From the NCBI GenBank assembly GCA_039812705.1, contig JBDIBA010000031.1, positions 1 to 21,868 on the forward strand: a stretch of 21,868 nt of DNA. The letters are read 5' to 3'. The first letter of the stretch is position 1. Each line of letters begins with the position of its first letter. This document shows, one piece after another, positions 13,831 to 20,425 of the stretch. Origin of the DNA: JBDIBA01 sp039812705 (GTDB taxonomy: Bacteria > Actinomycetota > Acidimicrobiia > Acidimicrobiales > JBBSGY01). The translations under genes were made by a program, and so were the position numbers. Below the pieces are notes generated by a model that was not told the origin of the DNA, ran no database searches, and worked only from the letters and a program-made list of their open reading frames with translations.

Positions 13831-13836
13831 TCTAAT
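13831..13836 (+). promoter_or_regulatory. Putative -10 box of a leaderless proC transcript
   Basis: TCTAAT matches TATAAT at five of six positions, though not strictly TANNNT, and ends 7 nt before the ATG at 13844. No Shine-Dalgarno sequence is present between them. Confidence 0.35.
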
Positions 13837-13843
13837 CGCACCA

Positions 13844-14611
13844 ATGGTTTGTGTCATTGGTGCCGGGCATTTGGGGTCGTCGCTTGTTCGGCGACTGGCA
13901 GATTGCGATATTGAAGTAAGCGTTGTTGACCGCAACAAGGACAAGTGCGATGCCCTGGCGGCGTTGTCGGGCGTAAGTGTTGTTGAGCATCCGTCTCCGC
14001 AAGACATCGTTGTTCTGTGCGTCAAGCCGCCGGACATTGCTAAAACCGCTGCGGCTATTGCATTGCATCAGCCCGCGTTCATCGTTTCGGTTGCCGCCGG
14101 GGTGACAATTGAACAGATCGAACAAGCAATTGACGGCGTTGCAGTGGTGCGTGCAATGCCCAACATTGCGTCGTCGGTTGGTGAGGGCGCAACGGGCATG
14201 TGTGCCAACTCGCTTGCCACTGATGATCAAGTTGCGATGGCAGAGAAGCTGTTGTCCGTTCTGGGAATTGTCGAACGCGTTGACGAGGCGCAAATTGATG
14301 CGGTTACCGGCTTGTCTGGAAGCGGTCCGGCGTATGTGTTCAAGATGTGCGAGGCAATGATTGACGGTGCAGTCAATGCGGGTCTGGAACGTGACGTGGC
14401 GACTCGTCTTGCTATTGCGACGATTTCTGGCGCGGCGGAGTTGCTCAAATCGTCAAACAAAACGCCAACGGAACTTCGCGAGTCCGTGACTACGCCAAAT
14501 GGAACCACTGCAGCAGCGCTGTCTGTGTTGAACGAACGCGGTATCGATGCAATGTTCAACGACGCAATTACTGCCGCGCAGATGCGTTGTCGTGAATTGT
14601 CTAATGGTTGA
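13844..14611 (+). CDS. proC: Pyrroline-5-carboxylate reductase
   Basis: A 255-residue cytosolic enzyme that reduces pyrroline-5-carboxylate to proline with NAD(P)H. The N-terminal Rossmann motif is VIGAGHLGSSL (about 4-14). RAMPNIASSVGEGATG is the conserved middle segment, SGSGPAYVF the dimer/active-site segment, and TTPNGTTAAALSVL the C-terminal signature, with Asn where most members have Gly (TSPGGTT). Length is slightly below the usual 260-275. The gene follows the M23 peptidase by 27 bp. Its last 8 bp overlap the start of the next gene, indicating translational coupling with a SAM hydroxide adenosyltransferase-like protein; I know no functional reason for that pairing. Confidence 0.95.
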   Translation: MVCVIGAGHLGSSLVRRLADCDIEVSVVDRNKDKCDALAALSGVSVVEHPSPQDIVVLCVKPPDIAKTAAAIALHQPAFIVSVAAGVTIEQIEQAIDGVAVVRAMPNIASSVGEGATGMCANSLATDDQVAMAEKLLSVLGIVERVDEAQIDAVTGLSGSGPAYVFKMCEAMIDGAVNAGLERDVATRLAIATISGAAELLKSSNKTPTELRESVTTPNGTTAAALSVLNERGIDAMFNDAITAAQMRCRELSNG

Positions 14612-15416
14612 CGAGCAAAGCACCAAGCCGGTTGCGGGGTATAGCCGCGTTGCGTTTCTCAGTGACTATGGACTTGGTAGTCACATGCCCGCGTGTGTGC
14701 GTTCGCAGATTCTGAGCGAGACGGTCGATGTCGAAATCACCGACATCACTCATGGAATCAAGCCATTTGACGTGCGCACGGCTGCATACGTGTTGTGCGA
14801 TGTCGCTGCGTCGCTTCGACCGGGCGTTGTGTTGGCAATCGTTGACGCTCACATTGACGCTGGGCGTAGAGCGGTCGCGGTTTCAGTCGGGAGTGGCGAA
14901 TCTGTTCTAGTGGGGCCGGATAACGGCCTGTTGGCGCCGGTGGTTGCAATGGCCGGCGGTGCCGATCGTGCAGTCGTCCTGAACGACGACCGAAGCAGCA
15001 GGGGGCTGGGAACCAACGGCATTGGGCTTTTTGCTCCTGCCGTAAGTGCGCTGTGCGCGAGCGGGTCGCTTGATGACATCGGCAAGCCGGTCGACCTCGA
15101 TGAGCTTGCGCCCGGGGTTATGACGTTTGGTTCGGAGAAGGCTTCGCTGATCCAGACCTCGGTGTTGTTCATCGACGAGTTCGGCAATGTGGTGCTTGAT
15201 TGCGATGCTTCCCTTGTTGAGGGGGCAAAGTCACTGTCGGTCCAAAACCGTGAACGCAAGATCACAAGCGATGTGGATCCGAATGGTTCGTCCCAGCTGA
15301 TCCATTTCGAGAACCGTCTTGGCTTGCTGAGCCTGGCCTTGCCGGGTGCGCGTGCGGACAAACTATTGAACTGTGAAGTCGGCGACGAGATTTCGATTCG
15401 ACGCCAGCTGATCTAG
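14604..15416 (+). CDS. SAM hydroxide adenosyltransferase (DUF62)-like protein, triad His missing
   Basis: A 270-residue protein of the SAM hydroxide adenosyltransferase/halogenase fold. It has SDYG at 20-23 (family TDFG), ITDITHGIKPFDV at 45-57 and VGPDNGLL at 103-110. EFGNV is at 192-196, and a complete C-terminal domain ends in ARADKLLNCEVGDEISI. In the archaeal enzyme SAM is split to adenosine and methionine using an Asp-Arg-His triad. Asp and Arg are kept with the right spacing (D81 and R88), although PGVG between them is AHID. The His of HGRD-x-F appears to be replaced (TNGIGLF, N138). It may therefore be inactive, altered, or use another residue. The ATG at 14604 overlaps the proC stop by 8 bp. 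It is convergent with the CAP gene, 9 bp away. Confidence 0.8.
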   Translation: MVDEQSTKPVAGYSRVAFLSDYGLGSHMPACVRSQILSETVDVEITDITHGIKPFDVRTAAYVLCDVAASLRPGVVLAIVDAHIDAGRRAVAVSVGSGESVLVGPDNGLLAPVVAMAGGADRAVVLNDDRSSRGLGTNGIGLFAPAVSALCASGSLDDIGKPVDLDELAPGVMTFGSEKASLIQTSVLFIDEFGNVVLDCDASLVEGAKSLSVQNRERKITSDVDPNGSSQLIHFENRLGLLSLALPGARADKLLNCEVGDEISIRRQLI

Positions 15417-15425
15417 CTGATCGTT

Positions 15426-16163
15426 CTAGCCCTGGACGGCGATCTGGGACACCTCGGCCAGCCCGAACTCGAGGTTCGCAGGGGTGGCCGGTGAAGTTGG
15501 CGTGGTGGCAGCTTGCGCCGGGGCGTTAGGTGTTGATGCAACGCCTGCCACGGCGACCGGCGAGGCAGCAAGAGGAGCTGGTGCAAGCGGTGCTGCCTGA
15601 GCTGCCGCTGGAGCGCTAACGGCGGTTGCAGGGGCTTGAGCGCGAGGCCTAACCGTCGAGCGTGGGGCAGGCGCTGGCTTAGCTGCTGCGGCTCGTGGGC
15701 CTGCTGCGGCCTTCGGTGCGCTGGCGCCGACCTTGGCTCCGAAGTTGTGAGCCGTGTAGAGGCGGCCGTTGGCTCCACGGGCCACGCCGGTTCCGACGTG
15801 GGTGAAGGTTGAGTCAACCATGTTGCGGTAGTGACCGGGGCTGGCGACAAGGGCGCCAAAGATGGTGCCGGCAGAACCGCCTGTTCCGACGTTCTCGCCG
15901 AGTTTTGCCCAACCGCCACCAATTGCACCCGAAAGAGAGGAGCGGTGGGAAATGGCACCACGAGCCGCCATCTGGTTTGCCCAGTCCTGGGCAACGGCGT
16001 CAAGGCGAGCGTCTGACTGGAGGGCGCCGAGACCCTTCGAGGCTCGCAACCCGTTGATCAGGCCGTTGAACTCCGTGCCTGCCGTTGCGGGTTGAGTTGG
16101 AACAAATGCAAAGAGGGTGACCAGGGCTACGCCGACAGCAATTAGCAGTCTCCGTGGGAACAA
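15426..16163 (-). CDS. Secreted CAP (SCP/PR-1) domain protein
   Basis: A 245-residue exported protein. The signal peptide ends near residue 28 (PTQPATA). A CAP domain (about 30-150) has LDAVAQDWANQMAARG, H73 in ISHRSS, GENVGTGG, and SPGHYRNMVDSTFTHVG. The remaining 90 residues are an Ala/Pro-rich low-complexity tail ending EFGLAEVSQIAVQG; such tails often span or attach to the cell wall. The function of bacterial CAP domains is mostly unknown. The TTG start at 16163 is decided by AGGAGG 9 nt upstream; the closer ATG at 16171 is in another frame and stops after nine codons. The 5' leader carries a c-di-GMP-I aptamer and an RBS-enclosing hairpin, so output should respond to c-di-GMP. Confidence 0.92.
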   Translation of the reverse strand: MFPRRLLIAVGVALVTLFAFVPTQPATAGTEFNGLINGLRASKGLGALQSDARLDAVAQDWANQMAARGAISHRSSLSGAIGGGWAKLGENVGTGGSAGTIFGALVASPGHYRNMVDSTFTHVGTGVARGANGRLYTAHNFGAKVGASAPKAAAGPRAAAAKPAPAPRSTVRPRAQAPATAVSAPAAAQAAPLAPAPLAASPVAVAGVASTPNAPAQAATTPTSPATPANLEFGLAEVSQIAVQG

Positions 16164-16192
16164 AACCTCATACCTCCTGAATTGCCCACGGA
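16151..16192 (-). promoter_or_regulatory. RBS-enclosing hairpin, likely riboswitch expression platform
   Basis: On the minus strand TCCGTGGG (16192-16185) is perfectly complementary to CCCACGGA (16158-16151). The 26-nt loop contains the Shine-Dalgarno AGGAGG (16178-16173) and the TTG start. The segment GAGGTTT (16169-16163) is also complementary to AAACCTC inside the aptamer (16293-16287), so an alternative pairing could hide the start. Translational control is inferred; which state is on cannot be read. Confidence 0.55.
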
Positions 16193-16205
16193 AGAAGGAT
16201 CGAAA

Positions 16206-16305
16206 TCCCCCATCGGTAGTCCGGCTGCCCTGAAATGACGGGGGTCACTTCATTAGGGCCCGTGACTTTGCGTCTCCCGGTTTCCCGAGGTTTGCCTTTT
16301 CGCGG
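16206..16305 (-). ncRNA. Cyclic di-GMP-I (GEMM-I) riboswitch aptamer
   Basis: Read on the minus strand, the leader of the CAP gene shows the GEMM-I landmarks in order: GGCAAACC (16296-16289), a GAAA tetraloop, GACGCAAAG (16274-16266), then a GGCCCTAATGA...TCATTTCAGGG arm (CCCT/AGGG plus AATGA/TCATT pairs), and AGCCGGACTACCGATGG (16226-16210). These match the Vibrio cholerae Vc2 aptamer almost element by element, including the CCTAA of its tetraloop receptor. The base matching Vc2 G20 appears to be G, which favours c-di-GMP over cGAMP. Exact outer ends are approximate. Confidence 0.9.
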
Positions 16306-16323
16306 GTCACTTACTTGCTTTAA

Positions 16324-16350
16324 GTATCGGGAATGTTTAGTCGGTCCTTG
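16324..16350 (-). promoter_or_regulatory. Weak candidate promoter for the riboswitch-CAP transcript
   Basis: On the minus strand CAAG, 15 nt, then CCCGATAC resembles the sigma-28/WhiG pattern TAAA-N15-GCCGATAA (2 of 4 and 6 of 8 matches). Its start site would fall about 10 nt before the aptamer. The same bases could be a poor housekeeping promoter (TCAAGG, 17 nt, GATACT). Confidence 0.25.
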
Positions 16351-16428
16351 AGCGGGTTATGGGTAACAAATTGCGTCAAAACCGATTTAGTTTCCAGCTC
16401 GTAGGCTTCCAGAAATTTTTCGGGCGGA

Positions 16429-16434
16429 TAGGGT
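16429..16434 (+). promoter_or_regulatory. Putative -10 box of the hem operon
   Basis: TAGGGT fits TANNNT and ends 7 nt before a GTG at 16442 that opens a 12-codon reading frame running into hemA. It is the best candidate promoter of the hem operon; a -35 box is not evident. Confidence 0.4.
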
Positions 16435-16441
16435 GGCTGGC

Positions 16442-16480
16442 GTGTTCATGGCCCCTGGAACATCGAAGTCTGTCCGATGA
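16442..16480 (+). CDS. Possible 12-residue leader peptide coupled to hemA
   Basis: The frame GTG-TTC-ATG encodes MFMAPGTSKSVR and stops at a TGA that overlaps the hemA ATG as ATGA. The GTG lies 7 nt after TAGGGT, the spacing seen before several genes here, so it could be read from a leaderless mRNA and deliver ribosomes to hemA, which has no Shine-Dalgarno of its own. No run of regulatory codons such as Glu, Cys or His is present. It is a prediction from spacing and overlap only. Confidence 0.35.
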   Translation: MFMAPGTSKSVR

Positions 16481-17745
16481 TCGTTTCGGTGGGCTTTGAC
16501 CACAACGCCTCTTGCTTGGAGATTCTTGAGAAGGTTGCGCTGCGTCCGACCTCGGTCGAAGACGCGCTGACCTACCTGACTGAGACCGACCACATCACCG
16601 AAGCCGTCGTGGTTTCCACCTGCATGCGAACTGAGATTTACGTCGATGCTGTGGGGTCCCGCCCGGCCCTTGAGTCCGTTTACGACGTGCTGGCCAAGGT
16701 CTCGGGCGCGGACCGGGTCCTCTTGGTTGAAGAGGCGAACGAGCGCACTGACGGTGCTGCCGTTGTTCACCTCATGCGGGTTGCCGCCGGCTTGGAATCC
16801 GCGGTCCTTGGCGAGCACGAGATTCTCGGTCAAGTGGTGAGGGCTTTTGAGGTGGCCAAGTCTCAAGGCGCATGCCGTGGTGTCCTCGGGCCGTTATTCA
16901 CCCATGCCACTCGGGTGGGCCGCAGGGCCCGTCGGGAAACCTCGATAGCTCGAGGGACGACCTCCATTGGGCAGGCTGCCGTGGCAATGGCCGAGTCCAT
17001 GCTTGGCGATCTTGGAAAGAAAAGGGTCCTGATTACGGGAGCCGGCGAAATGGGCGCGGCAATGGCCGTTGCGGTCACTTGCGCCAAGCAGGCTCATGAT
17101 GTCGTTGTTTGTAACCGAACGTTGCAGCGCGGTGAAGACCTTGCGGAAAAGATCGGCGCCACCGCTGTTGAGTGGACGCAGCTGACTCAACAGATCTCCG
17201 AGGCCGATTTCTGGCTGACGTCAACCGATGCCGAGTCGTTTTTGGTGAGTGCGTCCACGCTGCGCGAATTGATGAGTGCCCGTTGCGATCGTCCTCTGGT
17301 TGTTGTTGACATGGGTTTGCCGCGCGACGTTGACCCCGCAGCCGGTGATCTGGCTGGTGTGACTTTGTTGAATATCGAGCACTTGCGAACGTTCACGGAA
17401 GCAACGCGCAATGACCGTGCGAATGAAATTGCAGCCGTTGAAGAACTTGTTGACAACGAAGTGCTGCAGTATTCGCGTGCAATGCACCTGTCATCGCTTG
17501 ATCCGATTTTGCGCCGTGTTTACGAAGTGGCCGAAGAGACGCGTGCCCAAGAAGTGCAGCGTTTCTTAAGCAAACGCGGATTGACCGATAACGCGAATGA
17601 GTTTGATCAAGACGCAGCGGACGCGTTGTCGCGTGCGGTCGTTGCGAAATTGATGCACAAACCTGTCAGCCGAATAAAGGCAAGCGGTGACACCGCTGAG
17701 GGCCAACGGTTGCATGAGGCATTTAGATTGTTGTTTGAGCCATGA
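16477..17745 (+). CDS. hemA: Glutamyl-tRNA reductase
   Basis: A 422-residue enzyme, first step of the C5 pathway: NADPH-dependent reduction of glutamyl-tRNA(Glu) to glutamate-1-semialdehyde. The catalytic cysteine is C49 in STCMRTEIY; the usual Asn after Cys is Met. LESAVLGEHEILGQV is the substrate-binding segment, and RVLITGAGEMG begins the NADPH Rossmann domain. The C-terminal helical dimerisation domain ends in LHEAFRLLFEP. The N terminus IVSVGFDHNASCLEILEKVA matches the family, fixing ATG 16477. HemA is normally the control point of haem synthesis. The hemC start overlaps its stop (ATGA), and the five-gene operon supplies tetrapyrroles that ctaB, sdhC and sdhD products would use. Confidence 0.96.
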   Translation: MIVSVGFDHNASCLEILEKVALRPTSVEDALTYLTETDHITEAVVVSTCMRTEIYVDAVGSRPALESVYDVLAKVSGADRVLLVEEANERTDGAAVVHLMRVAAGLESAVLGEHEILGQVVRAFEVAKSQGACRGVLGPLFTHATRVGRRARRETSIARGTTSIGQAAVAMAESMLGDLGKKRVLITGAGEMGAAMAVAVTCAKQAHDVVVCNRTLQRGEDLAEKIGATAVEWTQLTQQISEADFWLTSTDAESFLVSASTLRELMSARCDRPLVVVDMGLPRDVDPAAGDLAGVTLLNIEHLRTFTEATRNDRANEIAAVEELVDNEVLQYSRAMHLSSLDPILRRVYEVAEETRAQEVQRFLSKRGLTDNANEFDQDAADALSRAVVAKLMHKPVSRIKASGDTAEGQRLHEAFRLLFEP

Positions 17746-18683
17746 GCAGAGTTCTTCGGATTGCCACAAGAGGCAGCGCACTCGCGCTGTTGCAAACGCG
17801 CTTGGTTGGGCAACAACTTGGCGTGGATTTTGAAGAGGTCGTCATTAAGACGGTGGGCGACAAGACGCAGCAGGCAAACATTCCAATTGAGTCCATGTCC
17901 GGCCAAGGGATTTTTGTAAAAGAAGTGCAAGACGCACTTCTCGATGGTCGTGCAGACATCGCTGTTCATTCGGCGAAAGACCTTCCTTCAACAACGGCCG
18001 ATGGTTTGGCTTTTGGTGCGGTGCTTGAACGTGGTGACGCGCGCGATTGCTTGGTTGGCAGCTCGTTGGAAGAGCTTCAATCCGGTGCGTTTATCGGCAC
18101 GGGTTCTGTGCGTCGGCGCGCGCAGTTGGCGTCGCTCAGACCAGATCTCACGTTTGCCAACTTGCGCGGCAACATCGATACGCGCCTCAAGAAGGCCGAA
18201 GGCTTTGACGCAATCGTCATGGCGTATGCAGCTCTGCAGCGTTTGAACAAGCTCGATGGTTTGTCTGTGCATGTGCTTGATCCGTCAACGATGGTTCCCC
18301 AAGTTGGACAGGGCGCTTTAGCCGTTGAGTGTCGTGATGACGATGACGAGGCCAGGGAGACTTTGTCGGCTATTGAGCACGCCGAGTCGCGGCGCGTCGT
18401 CGATGCCGAAAGGGCCTTTCTTGCCGAATTGGGTGGCAGTTGCGATCTGCCGGTGGGTGCATACGGCGTGGTTCGTGATGACGAGGTTGTGTTGTCGTGT
18501 CTATTGGCAACACCAGATGGTCGCGTTGTTTTGCGCCGCGAAGGCTCCGGACGTGACGGCATTGCACTTGGGCGCGATCTTGCAGTGCAGATTCTCAAGA
18601 AAGACGGCGGGGCGCAACTGCTGGGAAGTATGGGCGCAGAGATTCCGACCGGTCAGTCAATGGTTATTCCCGAAGACAGCTGA
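17742..18683 (+). CDS. hemC: Porphobilinogen deaminase (hydroxymethylbilane synthase)
   Basis: A 313-residue enzyme that joins four porphobilinogen units into hydroxymethylbilane. The signatures are RIATRGSALAL at 6-16, HSAKDLP with catalytic D80, GTGSVRRRAQL at 119-129 and LRGNIDTRL at 141-149. The dipyrromethane cofactor is carried by C234 in ELGGSCDLPVGAYG. Length and residues are normal. The ATG overlaps the hemA stop (ATGA). HemD follows after 3 bp, as expected because hydroxymethylbilane is unstable and is passed to uroporphyrinogen-III synthase. Confidence 0.97.
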   Translation: MSRVLRIATRGSALALLQTRLVGQQLGVDFEEVVIKTVGDKTQQANIPIESMSGQGIFVKEVQDALLDGRADIAVHSAKDLPSTTADGLAFGAVLERGDARDCLVGSSLEELQSGAFIGTGSVRRRAQLASLRPDLTFANLRGNIDTRLKKAEGFDAIVMAYAALQRLNKLDGLSVHVLDPSTMVPQVGQGALAVECRDDDDEARETLSAIEHAESRRVVDAERAFLAELGGSCDLPVGAYGVVRDDEVVLSCLLATPDGRVVLRREGSGRDGIALGRDLAVQILKKDGGAQLLGSMGAEIPTGQSMVIPEDS

Positions 18684-18686
18684 AAG

Positions 18687-19433
18687 TTGGGCGCTGCTTC
18701 TCCACGCGTTGTGGTCACGCGTTTTGGCGTGCGAGGCGAAGAGTTGTGCAGCGCCCTGCAGAGCGCCGGTGTTGCGACGTTGTGGTTGCCTACTACGAGA
18801 GTTGTCAGCAGCGAAGAGCAATGTCTTGCGGCGCAACGCGCATTCGATGTGGTTGGCACTTACGACCTAGTCGTCTTTACTTCTGCGAATGCGGTGGAGT
18901 TCTTTGCTCCGCGATCATTGAGCGAAACAACACACGTTCGTTGTGCGGCAGTTGGCGAACGAACCGCAAAAGCGGCGCGAGACAAGGGCTTTGATGTGGT
19001 TGTTGTTGCCGACCCACCAACGGGAGCCTCGCTTGTTTCTGCGTTGTCCGACCACGCACGAGGCCGCGTCCTCTATGTGCGAGCGCAGACGGTGGCGAGC
19101 GACGTGGCCGGCGCGCTAAGGGAGCTTGGTTTTCAAGTTGATGAAGCCGTTGTTTACGAGACCGTTGCCGAGCGTCTGACAAATGAACAGGTTGAAGCTG
19201 CTCGCATGTGTGAGAGCGCCGTGTTCGCAAGCCCATCTGCCGCCGATGCATTCGTTGAATCCGTCGGACCTTCCCTTGGCGAGATGGTCGCAATCTGCAT
19301 CGGTCTCACCACTGGCAGGCGTTGCCAAGAGATTGGGTTTGGCCAAGTGCGAGTTGCATCGCGGCCCGATGACTCAGAAATCGTTGCCTTGGCAGCGTCG
19401 GTGGGCGCCGATCGCTCGCCGGAGGGTGCCTAA
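18687..19433 (+). CDS. hemD: Uroporphyrinogen-III synthase
   Basis: A 248-residue enzyme that cyclises hydroxymethylbilane with inversion of ring D. HemD sequences are poorly conserved. Supporting features are RVVVTRFGVRGEELCSALQ at the start, DLVVFTSANAVEFF (family: D-x-x-x-FTSANAV), AAVGERTAKAARDKGF, VLYVRAQTVASDV and VFASPSAADAFVE before the end. The two alternating alpha/beta domains are complete. TTG at 18687 is the start that fits, 3 bp after hemC. Position between hemC and hemB makes the call secure. The TAA stop coincides with a possible promoter for hemB. Confidence 0.93.
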   Translation: MGAASPRVVVTRFGVRGEELCSALQSAGVATLWLPTTRVVSSEEQCLAAQRAFDVVGTYDLVVFTSANAVEFFAPRSLSETTHVRCAAVGERTAKAARDKGFDVVVVADPPTGASLVSALSDHARGRVLYVRAQTVASDVAGALRELGFQVDEAVVYETVAERLTNEQVEAARMCESAVFASPSAADAFVESVGPSLGEMVAICIGLTTGRRCQEIGFGQVRVASRPDDSEIVALAASVGADRSPEGA

Positions 19434-19436
19434 GCT
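19431..19436 (+). promoter_or_regulatory. Putative internal -10 box for hemB-hemL, overlapping the hemD stop
   Basis: TAAGCT fits TANNNT, starts with the TAA stop of hemD and ends 8 nt before the hemB ATG, which has no Shine-Dalgarno sequence. It could add transcription of hemB and hemL independent of the hemA promoter. Confidence 0.3.
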
Positions 19437-19444
19437 GGCTTGCG

Positions 19445-20425
19445 ATGTTTCCAGAAACCAGAATGCGCCGACTCCGCCGTACGCCTGCCCTTCGCCGTCT
19501 TGTCTCCGAGACGCACTTGCGCGTTGATGACTTGATTGCACCGCTGTTTGTCCGTGAGGACATTGATTCGCCGGTCCCCATCAAGTCACTGCCGGGGGTC
19601 ATGCAACATTCGCGGCAATCGCTGGTTAAGGAAGTTCATGAACTGGCAGAGCTGGGTGTTCCCGGTGTCATCCTTTTTGGCATCCCGGCCACCAAGGATG
19701 CAACTGGTTCACAAGCCTGGGACCCTGACGGCATTGTTCAGCTGGCATTGCGGGACATCAAGCAAAGCGTTGGCGACCGGATGGTTGTCATGGCCGACCT
19801 GTGTCTTGATGAGTACACCGATCACGGACACTGCGGTGTTCTTACCGACGACGGTGAAGTCGACAACGATTCCACTTTGGAGCTGTATGGACGGGTTGCT
19901 GTTGCCCAGGCATTTGCAGGCGCCGACGTCATTGCGCCATCGGGAATGATGGATGGCCAGGTGGCGGTCATTCGCGGCGCGCTTGATGAAGAGGCTTATG
20001 ACGAAGTGTCTGTACTTGCGTACTCGGCGAAGTATGCGTCGGCTTTGTACGGACCATTCCGTGAAGCGGTCGATGTAACTATTGCGGGCGGTGGAGACCG
20101 CAAGGCGTACCAGCAGAACCCTGCAAACAAGCGTGAATCGTTGATGGAAATTGCACTTGATGTGAACGAAGGCGCCGACATGGTGATGGTCAAGCCTGCA
20201 ATGGCTTACCTAGATGTCATTGCGGCAGCGCGCGAAGCAGTCGAGGTCCCAATTGCGGCCTATCACGTAAGTGGTGAGTACGCGATGATCAAAGCGGCAG
20301 GGGAGCGCGGGTGGATTGACCCCGTTGCAGTCGGTCTTGAACACTTGACCTCGATCAAGCGCGCGGGCGCAGACATCATCCTCACCTACCTTGCTCGCGA
20401 AGTTGCTGAAGGCATAAACGGTTAG
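19445..20425 (+). CDS. hemB: Delta-aminolevulinic acid dehydratase (porphobilinogen synthase)
   Basis: A 326-residue enzyme that condenses two 5-aminolevulinate molecules into porphobilinogen. Active-site lysines are K196 in AYSAKYASALYGPFR and K250 in MVKPAMAYLD. The metal loop is DLCLDEYTDHGHCG with C120, D122 and C130. The classic zinc enzymes have a third Cys where this one has D122, and the metal-independent type has Ala and Asp at the first and third positions, so this is a mixed loop, which I believe is frequent in actinobacteria. Spacing from hemD is 11 bp, and hemL starts immediately after the stop. The pathway order of the operon is hemA, C, D, B, L. Confidence 0.97.
   Translation: MFPETRMRRLRRTPALRRLVSETHLRVDDLIAPLFVREDIDSPVPIKSLPGVMQHSRQSLVKEVHELAELGVPGVILFGIPATKDATGSQAWDPDGIVQLALRDIKQSVGDRMVVMADLCLDEYTDHGHCGVLTDDGEVDNDSTLELYGRVAVAQAFAGADVIAPSGMMDGQVAVIRGALDEEAYDEVSVLAYSAKYASALYGPFREAVDVTIAGGGDRKAYQQNPANKRESLMEIALDVNEGADMVMVKPAMAYLDVIAAAREAVEVPIAAYHVSGEYAMIKAAGERGWIDPVAVGLEHLTSIKRAGADIILTYLAREVAEGING

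Noticed and set aside
16141..16171. Nine-codon ATG reading frame overlapping the CAP start
   Set aside because: The ATG is only 1 nt from AGGAGG, too close for initiation, while the TTG at 16163 has normal spacing and opens a proper signal peptide.
16364..16390. sigma-28-like promoter for hemA (TAAC...ACCGATTT)
   Set aside because: The spacer is 13 nt rather than 15 and the -10 part is incomplete; the TAGGGT next to the GTG at 16442 is a better candidate.
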